Below are positions 8,801-13,957 of a stretch of 18,101 nucleotides of DNA, piece after piece (positions within the stretch are counted from its first letter, which is position 1; each line of letters opens with the position of its first letter). Made by a program: the position numbers and the translations under genes. A model generated the notes under the pieces. The model had not been told where the DNA came from. It did not search any database and saw only the letters and a list, made by a program, of their open reading frames with translations. The stretch is from CAZDHT01 sp964505325. GTDB taxonomy: Bacteria; Planctomycetota; PUPC01. The stretch is from NCBI GenBank assembly GCA_964505325.1, contig CAZDHT010000084.1, forward strand, positions 1 to 18,101, read 5' to 3'.

Positions 8801-9003
8801 GGGATCTCCTTGCCGCCTTCGAACAGCGCAAAGGGTTGCCCCTTCTTGAACATCTCCTTGGGCAGCGGGATGCCGCCGGAGACCGGCTCGGCCTTTCGCT
8901 CGACGCCGGCGGGCTCCCTCACCGTGAGAGGGACCGACAACTCCTGAGAAAGGGCCGCGCCCGCGAACAGCACGGCGAAGCACGCAAACAGAAACGTTTT
9001 CAT
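5896..9003 (-). CDS. Secreted PL26/YetA-like protein with C-terminal FN3 domain
   Basis: This 1035-residue protein has a clear signal peptide (residues 1-19, MKTFLF... to ALS). Two in-frame ATGs occur at 9009 and 9003. GGGAGG (9015-9010) directly abuts the first and is 6 nt from the second, so 9003 is chosen. Residues 41-48 (VSGGIPLP) and 79-88 (DGYLRWVLVD) match the PcRGLX/YetA-like RIFT-barrel domain. AGPMRATVCVKGRF marks the central sandwich, and a long Trp/Tyr-rich helical region follows. Residues 919-1035 form a fibronectin type III-like domain, from PPEPIKDLKV to the final NVAAK. The family includes PL26 rhamnogalacturonan exolyases, so a role in pectin-like polysaccharide breakdown outside the cytoplasm is plausible, but catalytic residues were not verified. 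It is the first gene of a three-gene unit and has its own promoter (9130-9158). Confidence 0.8.
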   Translation of the reverse strand: MKTFLFACFAVLFAGAALSQELSVPLTVREPAGVERKAEPVSGGIPLPKEMFKKGQPFALFEGGKEIPLQISPLVVDNDGYLRWVLVDTQVDLKAGEAKTLTLKAGKPSIRRPEEGITITKKPSWVLVQTGRMGVVVYKNKPFTLTANTTADVSGFGRNLITGAEVSYVGGFDGKRYVADKPSSIDVEYAGPMRATVCVKGRFIGDDKNRFQYIARITAWAGKTCIHVKYSIANSNPDHYCYRLLKESSIRLKLNGTVKSTQLGAGKPIAATANAALEQHLHTRAAGNAKAISGGEVVWKSAGVKDIAQGWIAAKTAKANVYVCDLYFAHDPARRVAVENGQLVLGGVITREKGNIEKSKDRRGNEQTREIGAPFNETRRMFYDCSHLSSQYVIDFDAPDDPAKLSAMAQAAREQVWLQCAPEWYLHSDHFPFGKFATQKDEVKCYDTWGWKYDPKHTPTGPQRPYPRYYQGTNNHYTPEEDVIDQLVIMYLRTGRRAYFQSARSWANYFMDRVAWRTNGWKWKDGGVWWYSGPKGNAPQRPKDPVTGLRNYLYAPWVPPKNVKPPVTWEMARDLAYIGDCKTCYCHNWAAGIFEWYLLTGERDALEAGIDRVEQDYDTQSRPKKMIPGQANYFSRGFNRSAYNAQVARMVLPQDAWVRKVSDYFWQAYVQRPTKEPRGLVNGGGRPRGLRPPRPPRGAKNWDQAKAEREMLEKWVTNYAGRQGLEAMRKAGVTYDFKTGKFRDTQGRTWFVLESPHTWMFPPLSRAYEAYHRVTGNEDAMDWVIAYGQAAAHLLFQDHTTLHYGKMLADFPKRGVVKDYLAWVKKDKYGTGITSSGFLARFHPDVCARAYSLSGEPFLKQRALDFWRGGSHRGYNSTNITPMDRVARWVNFVSDHDGQVDFVLRTFYIYAYPRKDAAPPEPIKDLKVTVNGDRATVTFTAPTDAGGKVARYQVKCSDRPIVSYEKFLEAFNKHEDAKYCNWWMATNLAGEPNPQAPGARESVTVTGVPANAKYFAVRSFDDSSNRSAIGNVAAK

Positions 9004-9027
9004 GAACATCCTCCCATCTCGGCGGAA

Positions 9028-9053
9028 CAGTCGCCGGGTTGCCTATCGCGCCT
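9028..9053 (-). repeat. Bipartite leader repeat, copy 2 (start-proximal)
   Basis: On the plus strand it reads CAGTCGCCG, 8 variable bases, then ATCGCGCCT. The same two 9-mers with the same 8-nt spacing occur at 9084-9109, 56 bp away. Both copies lie between the promoter and the start codon at 9003, so they would be in the 5' untranslated region. Confidence 0.65.
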
Positions 9054-9083
9054 TCCTGGCAGCCGGAGCGGGGGCGCGCTCAG

Positions 9084-9109
9084 CAGTCGCCGTGCGGCTC
9101 ATCGCGCCT
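9084..9109 (-). repeat. Bipartite leader repeat, copy 1 (promoter-proximal)
   Basis: CAGTCGCCG, 8 bases, then ATCGCGCCT, matching 9028-9053 at all 18 positions of the two blocks while the spacer is mostly different. The conserved halves with a free spacer resemble a two-half binding site more than a recent plain duplication. Confidence 0.65.
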
Positions 9110-9129
9110 GGTCGGCCGGGGTTGAATGT

Positions 9130-9158
9130 ACTCTATCGCGGGACGGGCGGGCGGTCAA
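9130..9158 (-). promoter_or_regulatory. Sigma70-type promoter for the PL26/GH42/PL26 unit
   Basis: TTGACC at 9158-9153 (5/6 to TTGACA) is followed after 17 nt by TAGAGT at 9135-9130 (4/6 to TATAAT). The -35 box overlaps the stop codon of the upstream propeller gene. A transcript would start near 9123 and have a leader of about 120 nt carrying the bipartite repeats. Confidence 0.5.
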
Positions 9159-10510
9159 GGCGTTCGAGGCGTCGCTTCCTGTTCGTACAGCAGGCGGTAT
9201 TCGACGCCGATGCCGCCCTTGGGATGCAGTGTTTCGTAGGCGAGCAGGGCGTGGCCAAGCGTGCCCGCCGCGAGCACGGGAAAGACTTCCTCCGTCGGGC
9301 CGGCGACGATCTTGATCTTCGCCTGGTCGGCATAGGTCCAGGCGCCGGTGACCCGCCGCAGGTAGAGGTCGCGGTTGGCGAGGCGCTGCTTGTCGACGAT
9401 GTGGGCGCGGTTCCACACGACGATGATGCTGCGGCCGTTGTACGCGGCGGCGACGCGGCCGCTCGGCCAGGTGCCCTCCTTGGTGCCCTTGAATCCGCCG
9501 GGCCGGCCCATCGGCCAGCCCTTGTAGCCCTTCCAGCGCGCAGCGTCGAGGCAGTTGACCAGCTTGCCGTCGGCCTTCATCGCGGACAGGGCCCGCCGGG
9601 ACTTGACCGCGCCAAACTCCGTGGTCTTGCCGTCGGGGGTGACGGTGCATCCGATGATGGCGCCGTTGCCACCCCAACCCCACGGGTCGTGCCTGGGGCA
9701 GACGTTGAAGAAGACGAAGCCCTTGCTCCACGCGGCGGCGACCGTGGAGGAGCCCACCGTCTTGCCGTTCCACAGCCGCTTGCCGCCGGCGGCGGGGGTG
9801 ACCTTGCCGTTCTCGCCGGCGAGCGCGGCGTACCAACGCTGGCAGACGAGGAAATGCGTGCCGGTCCAGGCGACGGCGGGCTTCTCGCCGCGCGGGAGGA
9901 TGGTCATCGGCTTGGACTGCGTGGCAGCGCCGGCAGTGCCCAGGCGCTTGCCCAGAATCTCGAAGAACTTGCCGCTGCGGAAGTCCTGCCACACAACGAG
10001 GAACATGCGCTTGCCGTCCGATGCGATGGCCGGATTCGCCTGCCCCCCCTTCCCGCCGGCCATGAGGAGGGGCTTGCCGGCTTTGCCGCCGCGATCCAGG
10101 TAGCTGGCGTACACGTCGTAGTCGTTGCCGTTGCGCAGGTCGGACCAGGCGACGAGGAACCGTCCGCCACAATACGCCACGGTCGGGCTGTCCTGGACGC
10201 CCCTGGCGGTGCAGATATTGATGGGCGTCTTGTCGAGCGGCCTGCCCTGTTCATCGAGCCGAAGGCCGAGGATATCGCTCTCTCCGCCGAGCCCGTTGTA
10301 GCCCTCCTGCCAGACGACGAGGTAGGTCCCGTCGCCATAAGCAACCGCGGGATGGCGCTGGTACAGCAGCTTTCGACGCGGCAGGACGAGCACGTCGCTC
10401 ATCGAGAGACGCGGCGCAATCTGCCTCATCTTCGTACCGGCGGCAGCGGCGGGGGACGCGAGAACAGAGACCAGGACGAGGCTGGCAAGGCAATAGACGC
10501 TGGCTTTCAT
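9155..10510 (-). CDS. Secreted beta-propeller-like protein with VWxDxR-type repeats
   Basis: This 451-residue protein has a signal peptide (residues 1-24, ending AAAAG). ATG 10510 overlaps the TGA of the preceding gene as ATGA, and AGGGA lies just upstream. The upstream extension of the frame is arginine-rich noise. At least three repeats of about 45-55 residues follow the pattern 'P-x-VA-x-x-G-x-(F/Y)-LV-x-W-(Q/S)-(D/E)' then '(D/E)-(I/V)-x-(6)-L-(D/G)': around 53-86, 108-139 and 159-190. Degenerate copies continue to the C-terminus (VAAAYNGRSIIVVWNR). Such blades are typical of secreted propellers in planctomycetes and myxobacteria and are usually of unknown ligand. I see no catalytic motif. 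It is coupled to the NHL-repeat gene, so the two probably act together at the cell surface or periplasm. Confidence 0.72.
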   Translation of the reverse strand: MKASVYCLASLVLVSVLASPAAAAGTKMRQIAPRLSMSDVLVLPRRKLLYQRHPAVAYGDGTYLVVWQEGYNGLGGESDILGLRLDEQGRPLDKTPINICTARGVQDSPTVAYCGGRFLVAWSDLRNGNDYDVYASYLDRGGKAGKPLLMAGGKGGQANPAIASDGKRMFLVVWQDFRSGKFFEILGKRLGTAGAATQSKPMTILPRGEKPAVAWTGTHFLVCQRWYAALAGENGKVTPAAGGKRLWNGKTVGSSTVAAAWSKGFVFFNVCPRHDPWGWGGNGAIIGCTVTPDGKTTEFGAVKSRRALSAMKADGKLVNCLDAARWKGYKGWPMGRPGGFKGTKEGTWPSGRVAAAYNGRSIIVVWNRAHIVDKQRLANRDLYLRRVTGAWTYADQAKIKIVAGPTEEVFPVLAAGTLGHALLAYETLHPKGGIGVEYRLLYEQEATPRTP

Positions 10511-11637
10511 CGGTTTCCCTTCTTCCTGACGACGCGAATGCAGCCGGCGCCGCGAATATACACGTTGCCGTCTGCATCGACCCCGGCCGGGTTCCCGCCG
10601 ACGGCGTCGCGCCACGGCCCGACGTACGCCGCGTGCTTGCCGGGGCCGGGACCGAACGTCTTCATCCAACCGCCGCTGATGCGGCGGATTCTACCGCCCT
10701 CGTCGGCCGAGCGGCAGAGGGCGAAATCGTGTTTACGGTTGAAGAAGACGGCGACCGGCCCGCCGCCGGGATGGAAGCGGGCCTTGAGCGCCGGGCCGTC
10801 CGAGGGCCGGCCCTTTTTCTCTCCGGGCAGCACCCCGGCCACCGTCGTCACCAGCTTCTTCTTGAGATCGACCTTTCGCACCGCCATGCCCCAGCGGTCG
10901 GCCACGTACAGGCTCCCCCGTCCGTCGTAGGCGAGGCAGGAGAGTCCGCCCATGATGCGGTCGAACAGCGCCTGGTGCAGCGGCCCGTTCCGCCGGCCCG
11001 TCCCGCCGTTCAGTGTGGTGACGACGCCGTTCTCGATCTTGCGGAGCCAGTTGCCGTCGAGCACGTACACCACGCCTTTCTCGTCCACCGCGAGGCTGTC
11101 GAAGGGCGTGGTGAAAAGGGCCTGGCTGCCGGGGCCGTCTCGATGCCCTTTCACCCCGGGCACCCCGGCGACGGTGTTGGTGTGCCAGCGTCCGTCGGGT
11201 TTCTTTTCGATCTTGCGGAGGGTGAAGTTGGCGCCGTCCACGACGTAAAGGAGATTGTCGTTCGCCGTGGCAATGACGGCTGCGCCGCCGAACGTCGCCT
11301 GCCACGGAGGGCCGTCCGTGTTGCCGGCCATGCCGGGGGAACCGGTGAGCAGGCGGGCCTTGCCGCCGGAGGTCACGATCTGGACGAACGTTCCGCAGGC
11401 GACATATGCGTTGCCTCTGCTGTCGAACACGACGCCGCCGGCGGCGGCGCCTTCGAGCTTGGGGCCCTGAAGGAAGTCGCGAACGGCGGGGTTGCCGCAG
11501 AACCAGTCCACGTACCACTCGTCCACATCATCAACGAGGATGTAGTCGCGCGTGTCGGCGGCCTGCGCCGTCAAGGCCGCGAGAAGAACTGCGGGGAGAA
11601 GCAGGAAGCACACCATTAAGGGCGATCTCACGCTCAC
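10507..11637 (-). CDS. Secreted NHL-repeat beta-propeller protein
   Basis: This 376-residue protein is read from GTG 11637, which has GGAG (11649-11646) 8 nt upstream and a promoter about 47 nt before it. The frame stays open to 12003, but that extension covers the promoter and the candidate RNA and has no protein character. ATG 11616 is a less supported alternative. The signal peptide spans about residues 1-26 (core FLLLPAVLLAAL, ending AQA). NHL-type blades are seen around 68-89, 121-143, 181-201 and 234-256, each with a 'G-x-(L/V)-YV-x-D' core followed by 'xRK(I/V)'. DGP...AxF loops between blades are typical of the fold. NHL propellers mediate binding to proteins, RNA or glycans, and the partner here is unknown. 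Its stop overlaps the next gene's ATG. Confidence 0.75.
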   Translation of the reverse strand: MSVRSPLMVCFLLLPAVLLAALTAQAADTRDYILVDDVDEWYVDWFCGNPAVRDFLQGPKLEGAAAGGVVFDSRGNAYVACGTFVQIVTSGGKARLLTGSPGMAGNTDGPPWQATFGGAAVIATANDNLLYVVDGANFTLRKIEKKPDGRWHTNTVAGVPGVKGHRDGPGSQALFTTPFDSLAVDEKGVVYVLDGNWLRKIENGVVTTLNGGTGRRNGPLHQALFDRIMGGLSCLAYDGRGSLYVADRWGMAVRKVDLKKKLVTTVAGVLPGEKKGRPSDGPALKARFHPGGGPVAVFFNRKHDFALCRSADEGGRIRRISGGWMKTFGPGPGKHAAYVGPWRDAVGGNPAGVDADGNVYIRGAGCIRVVRKKGNR

Positions 11638-11683
11638 GTTTTGATCTCCGTGAAGTACCGCTGGAGTGGCTTTCGCAACACTG

Positions 11684-11711
11684 ATTGTACCGGGTAAGGA
11701 GGGCCTGTCAA
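11684..11711 (-). promoter_or_regulatory. Strong sigma70-type promoter for the two propeller genes
   Basis: A perfect TTGACA at 11711-11706 is separated by 16 nt from TACAAT at 11689-11684 (5/6 to TATAAT). Transcription would begin near 11677, leaving a leader of about 40 nt before the GTG at 11637. Confidence 0.65.
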
Positions 11712-11740
11712 CATCGACGGTCGAAGACTGCTCGGAAGCT

Positions 11741-11771
11741 GAAGAGACAGAAACCGCCAAAAGGGGGCGGT
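11741..11771 (-). terminator. Terminator-like hairpin after the candidate RNA
   Basis: On the minus strand ACCGCC (11771-11766), a 7-nt loop CCCTTTT, GGCGGT (11758-11753) and then the T-rich TTCTGTCTCTTC. The 5' arm shares bases with the 3' strand of the RNA's closing helix, so the two structures would compete. The T tract is interrupted, hence the modest confidence. Confidence 0.45.
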
Positions 11772-11927
11772 GCGGTGGCAACACCAGAGCCCCGTGAAAG
11801 CCCCAGGGGGAGTGACCGGGGCTTTCGGGGGTGGGGCTACGTCCGTGTGGGCCGACGGGCCAAAAGATGCGGAATCCGAATCGTATAGGGAGACCCGCCG
11901 GCCCCCGGTTGGCGAACCACCGCACCG
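11741..11927 (-). ncRNA. Candidate structured RNA, three-way junction, unassigned family
   Basis: Seen directly, in minus-strand orientation. A closing helix P1 pairs CGGTGCGGTGG (11927-11917) with CCACCGCACCG (11778-11768), 11 perfect pairs. P2 pairs GGGCCGGCGGGTC (11904-11892) with GGCCCGTCGGCCC (11861-11849), 13 pairs including two G-U. P3 pairs AGCCCC (11838-11833) with GGGGCT (11793-11788) and, past an internal loop, GAAAGCCCC (11826-11818) with GGGGCTTTC (11804-11796). A TTGCGC-17-TATAAT promoter predicts a start near 11926, at the foot of P1, and a terminator-like hairpin follows. I do not recognise the 6S, SRP, tmRNA, RNase P, cobalamin, SAM, TPP or glycine motifs. It could be a free small RNA or a leader with a switch, because the P1 3' strand overlaps the terminator arm. 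No folding energies were computed. Confidence 0.5.
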
Positions 11928-11932
11928 GCGAG

Positions 11933-11961
11933 ATTATACCCTGCGGCGAGCGCGGGCGCAA
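11933..11961 (-). promoter_or_regulatory. Sigma70-type promoter upstream of the candidate RNA
   Basis: TTGCGC at 11961-11956, a 17-nt spacer, then a perfect TATAAT at 11938-11933. It lies in the gap after the ABC operon. Since the propeller genes have their own promoter further down, the natural product is a short transcript starting about 11926. Confidence 0.55.
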
Positions 11962-11971
11962 GTCTCTTGGC

Positions 11972-12066
11972 GTGACTGATTTGCCACCGGGCACACCTGT
12001 CACATGGCGGGTCGGGCGGCGCGGCCGGAGTTGGCTTGGCGTCCCGCCGGCCGGATGGTTCCTGGC
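11972..12066. other. Non-coding gap after the ABC operon
   Basis: No gene is seen between the LolD-type stop and the promoter. GTGAC (11972-11976) and GTCAC (11999-12003) could enclose a small TGCC/GGCA hairpin (11982-11993). No T tract follows on the minus strand, so an intrinsic terminator for the six-gene operon is not evident. Confidence 0.35.
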
Positions 12067-12888
12067 TCAGTCCGTATCCTTGCCGTCGATGGTGCCGACA
12101 GTGATGTCCAGGTCTTCGCGGCGCTTGATGTCCGTGATCTGCCCGTCGGTCAGATACACCACCCGGTCGGATGCGGCGAGCATCTTGTGGTCGTGCGTGG
12201 CAGTGATCACCGTCACGTGGAAGTCATCCTTCAGAGTCTCGAGCATGCGGATGATCTCCTCGCCGGTCTTGAGGTCCAGGTTGCCGGTAGGCTCGTCGGC
12301 GAGGATGATGGCGGGGTCATTGGCGAGCGCCCGCGCAACGGCCACGCGCTGCTGCTGCCCGCCCGAGAGTTGGACCGGCTTGTGAAGCAGCCGGTCGCCC
12401 AGGCCGACCGTGGTGAGCAGCTCCGCCGCCTTGTCCTGGGCATCCGCCTGGATGGTCCCCGAGAAGAGCATCGGGAACATCACGTTTTCGAGGGCCGTGG
12501 CGACCGGGATGAGGTTAAAGGTCTGGAAGATGTAGCCGATCTTGTGGCAGCGGAGCCAAGCCAACTCGAACGTATCCAGCGCGGCGATGTCCACCTCGTC
12601 GATGAACACCTCCCCTTCATCCGGCTTGTCAAGCCCGCCAATCATGTTGAACAGGGTGGTCTTTCCCGATCCGCTCGGCCCCATGATCGAGACGTACTCG
12701 CCGCGCTTGACGGACAGGTCTACCCCGCGCAGCGCGTGAACCGCCTCGCCGCCAAGATGGAACGTCTTGCGGACGCCCAGGGCGCGGACGACGTGAACCG
12801 CGAGCAGCACGTCAGCTCCGTCCTGTCCCGCGAAAGCCTCGTTCGTCACGGGCGCGTCTTCAAGGCTGTCGTTCTCGTCGTTCATCAT
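12067..12888 (-). CDS. LolD/MacB-type ABC transporter ATP-binding protein
   Basis: This 273-residue ATPase has a full motif set: Walker A GPSGSGKTT (70-78), Q-loop Gln122 in IFQTFNL, signature LSGGQQQR (174-181), Walker B IILADEP (194-200), D-loop GNLD (202-205) and switch His232 in ATHD. The IFQTFNL and DEPTGNLD motifs are typical of the LolD/MacB/FtsE group that powers FtsX-type permeases. In that group ATP hydrolysis drives mechanotransmission across the inner membrane, for lipoprotein extraction or export, rather than classical import. It has about 35 extra acidic N-terminal residues and a C-terminal tail of about 20 residues beyond the usual size. The ATG (12888; a second ATG follows directly) immediately follows the permease's TAA with no gap. 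It is the last gene of the operon and the only ATPase visible for the two permeases. Confidence 0.93.
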   Translation of the reverse strand: MMNDENDSLEDAPVTNEAFAGQDGADVLLAVHVVRALGVRKTFHLGGEAVHALRGVDLSVKRGEYVSIMGPSGSGKTTLFNMIGGLDKPDEGEVFIDEVDIAALDTFELAWLRCHKIGYIFQTFNLIPVATALENVMFPMLFSGTIQADAQDKAAELLTTVGLGDRLLHKPVQLSGGQQQRVAVARALANDPAIILADEPTGNLDLKTGEEIIRMLETLKDDFHVTVITATHDHKMLAASDRVVYLTDGQITDIKRREDLDITVGTIDGKDTD

Positions 12889-13551
12889 TTATATCTCGGA
12901 ACGCATCGCATCGACGGGCTGCATCTTCGCGGCCCGCCAGGCCGGATACAGCGCGCCGACGACCGTCAGCGCCGTGCCCGCCAGAAGGCAGACCAAGAGC
13001 AGTTTGGCCAGTTCGGCGAACGGGATCAGCCCCCACATCTCCGAGCCGTACACCGTCCAGCCTTCGAGCAGGGCCAGGCCGAGCCCAATGGTGACGCCGA
13101 TGGCGGTGCCCACGAACCCCTGGAGGGTGCTTTCCAGCAGGAACAGCTCGACGATCAGGAAGTCGAGCGCACCCAGACATTTCATGGTGCCGATCTCGCT
13201 GAACCGCTCGGTGACACTGAGCAGCATGGCGTTGAGGATGCCTACAAAGCTGACCATCAGCGCCAGGCCGACCAGCCACCACGTCTGCATGCGCGCGTCG
13301 GCGTCGTCCAGTGCCTTCAGGACCGCCGCTTTCTTCAGCCTTTCGAGCAGCTCCGGCGAGCCGTGCTTGGCGATGTGCCGCTTGAGCGTGTCGTCACACA
13401 CGATGTAGGTCAGGAACGCCAGGGCCAGGATAATGCCGCTGGTAACGAGCAGCGAGCGGAGCAGGCGCACGCGGATGTTCTTCCAGGCGATCTCAAACGC
13501 CCTGCTGAAAGGCAACTGCGCCTGCTTTTCTACCCTGCCGTGGAAGTCCAT
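12889..13551 (-). CDS. Short FtsX-family ABC transporter permease
   Basis: This 220-residue protein has four membrane segments near 34-52, 91-113, 132-163 and 180-203. The C-terminal part is a standard FtsX domain: TERFSEIGTMKCLGA (114-128) is the coupling segment, and YPAWRAAKMQPVDAMRSE (202-219) is the usual C-terminal motif of MacB/LolC-type permeases. Only about 38 residues (53-90) lie between membrane segments 1 and 2. The large periplasmic MacB_PCD domain, around 200 residues in LolC/LolE/MacB, is therefore missing. It pairs naturally with the adjacent ATPase, and possibly with the larger permease at the start of the operon to form a heterodimer. The start has only a weak GGACGG upstream and lies 25 nt after the PqqD-like gene. 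Confidence 0.88.
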   Translation of the reverse strand: MDFHGRVEKQAQLPFSRAFEIAWKNIRVRLLRSLLVTSGIILALAFLTYIVCDDTLKRHIAKHGSPELLERLKKAAVLKALDDADARMQTWWLVGLALMVSFVGILNAMLLSVTERFSEIGTMKCLGALDFLIVELFLLESTLQGFVGTAIGVTIGLGLALLEGWTVYGSEMWGLIPFAELAKLLLVCLLAGTALTVVGALYPAWRAAKMQPVDAMRSEI

Positions 13552-13576
13552 GCCGTCCGTCCGTGGGTCTCGCCGT

Positions 13577-13957
13577 CTAATTCCGCTTCCGTTGAACTCG
13601 ATCCTTATCGATGGCCATCACGATCAGGCCTTTGGTCATCATAGTCTTCAGAAAGGTGGTCACCGCGAGTTCGGCCTCCGCCCGGCTTACTCTGTGCTTC
13701 TGTGCGAACTTTCGGACAATGGCCTTGACGTCGGATTTCCCGTTGCAGGACTCGTACACCTCGCGGCCGAGCACGTCGAGTCCAAAGCTCCGCTCCACCT
13801 CGCTCTCGCCGCCCCACCAGCCCAGCCAGCGGCGGCGCACCCGCCGGAAGGTCACCTTCACCCCGCCGTTGGGGCGCTCTTCGCGGCGCACGGCCGGCGC
13901 CTGCTCGGGACGCCCGGAGAGCACCGTGTCGCGGTCGAGCTTCCTTCTCGGGCTCAC
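13577..13957 (-). CDS. PqqD-like (RRE-fold) protein
   Basis: This 126-residue protein starts at GTG 13957, which overlaps the upstream TGA as GTGA and has GGAGG (13968-13964) 6 nt ahead. The longer frame to 14197 is rejected as noise antisense-like to its neighbour. Residues about 34-115 match the PqqD pattern: beta-strand rich VKVTFRRVRRRWLGWW, then LDVLGREVYESCNGKSDV (60-77), helix IVRKFAQKHRV and AVTTFLKTMMTKGLI. PqqD is a peptide chaperone and the prototype of the RiPP recognition element, which delivers leader peptides to radical SAM or other modifying enzymes. No radical SAM enzyme or precursor peptide lies in the window. Stand-alone PqqD-like proteins beside transporters exist, and their role is unknown to me. 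The N-terminal 30 residues are basic and probably disordered. Confidence 0.75.
   Translation of the reverse strand: MSPRRKLDRDTVLSGRPEQAPAVRREERPNGGVKVTFRRVRRRWLGWWGGESEVERSFGLDVLGREVYESCNGKSDVKAIVRKFAQKHRVSRAEAELAVTTFLKTMMTKGLIVMAIDKDRVQRKRN

Noticed and set aside
5794..9315. 1173-codon plus-strand frame, and similar long plus-strand frames at 4227-5996, 9002-10930, 12004-13644 and 15007-17301
   Set aside because: They are antisense to genes with clear domains and signal peptides, and their proteins are Val/Ala/Arg/Asp/His-rich without motifs, as expected opposite GC-rich genes.
11768..11927. A second MITE, suggested by the 11-bp inverted repeat
   Set aside because: No direct repeats flank the ends, the interior folds into further nested helices, and a promoter sits at one end. 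A structured RNA explains it better.
11768..11927. 6S RNA, cobalamin riboswitch or another known RNA class
   Set aside because: The length is close to 6S RNA, but the pairing is a three-way junction rather than one long hairpin with a central bubble. I found no conserved box of the common riboswitches.
11638..12003. N-terminal extension of the NHL protein back to an ATG at 12003
   Set aside because: The extension has no protein character, covers two promoters and the candidate RNA, and would bury the signal peptide. GTG 11637 has its own ribosome site.
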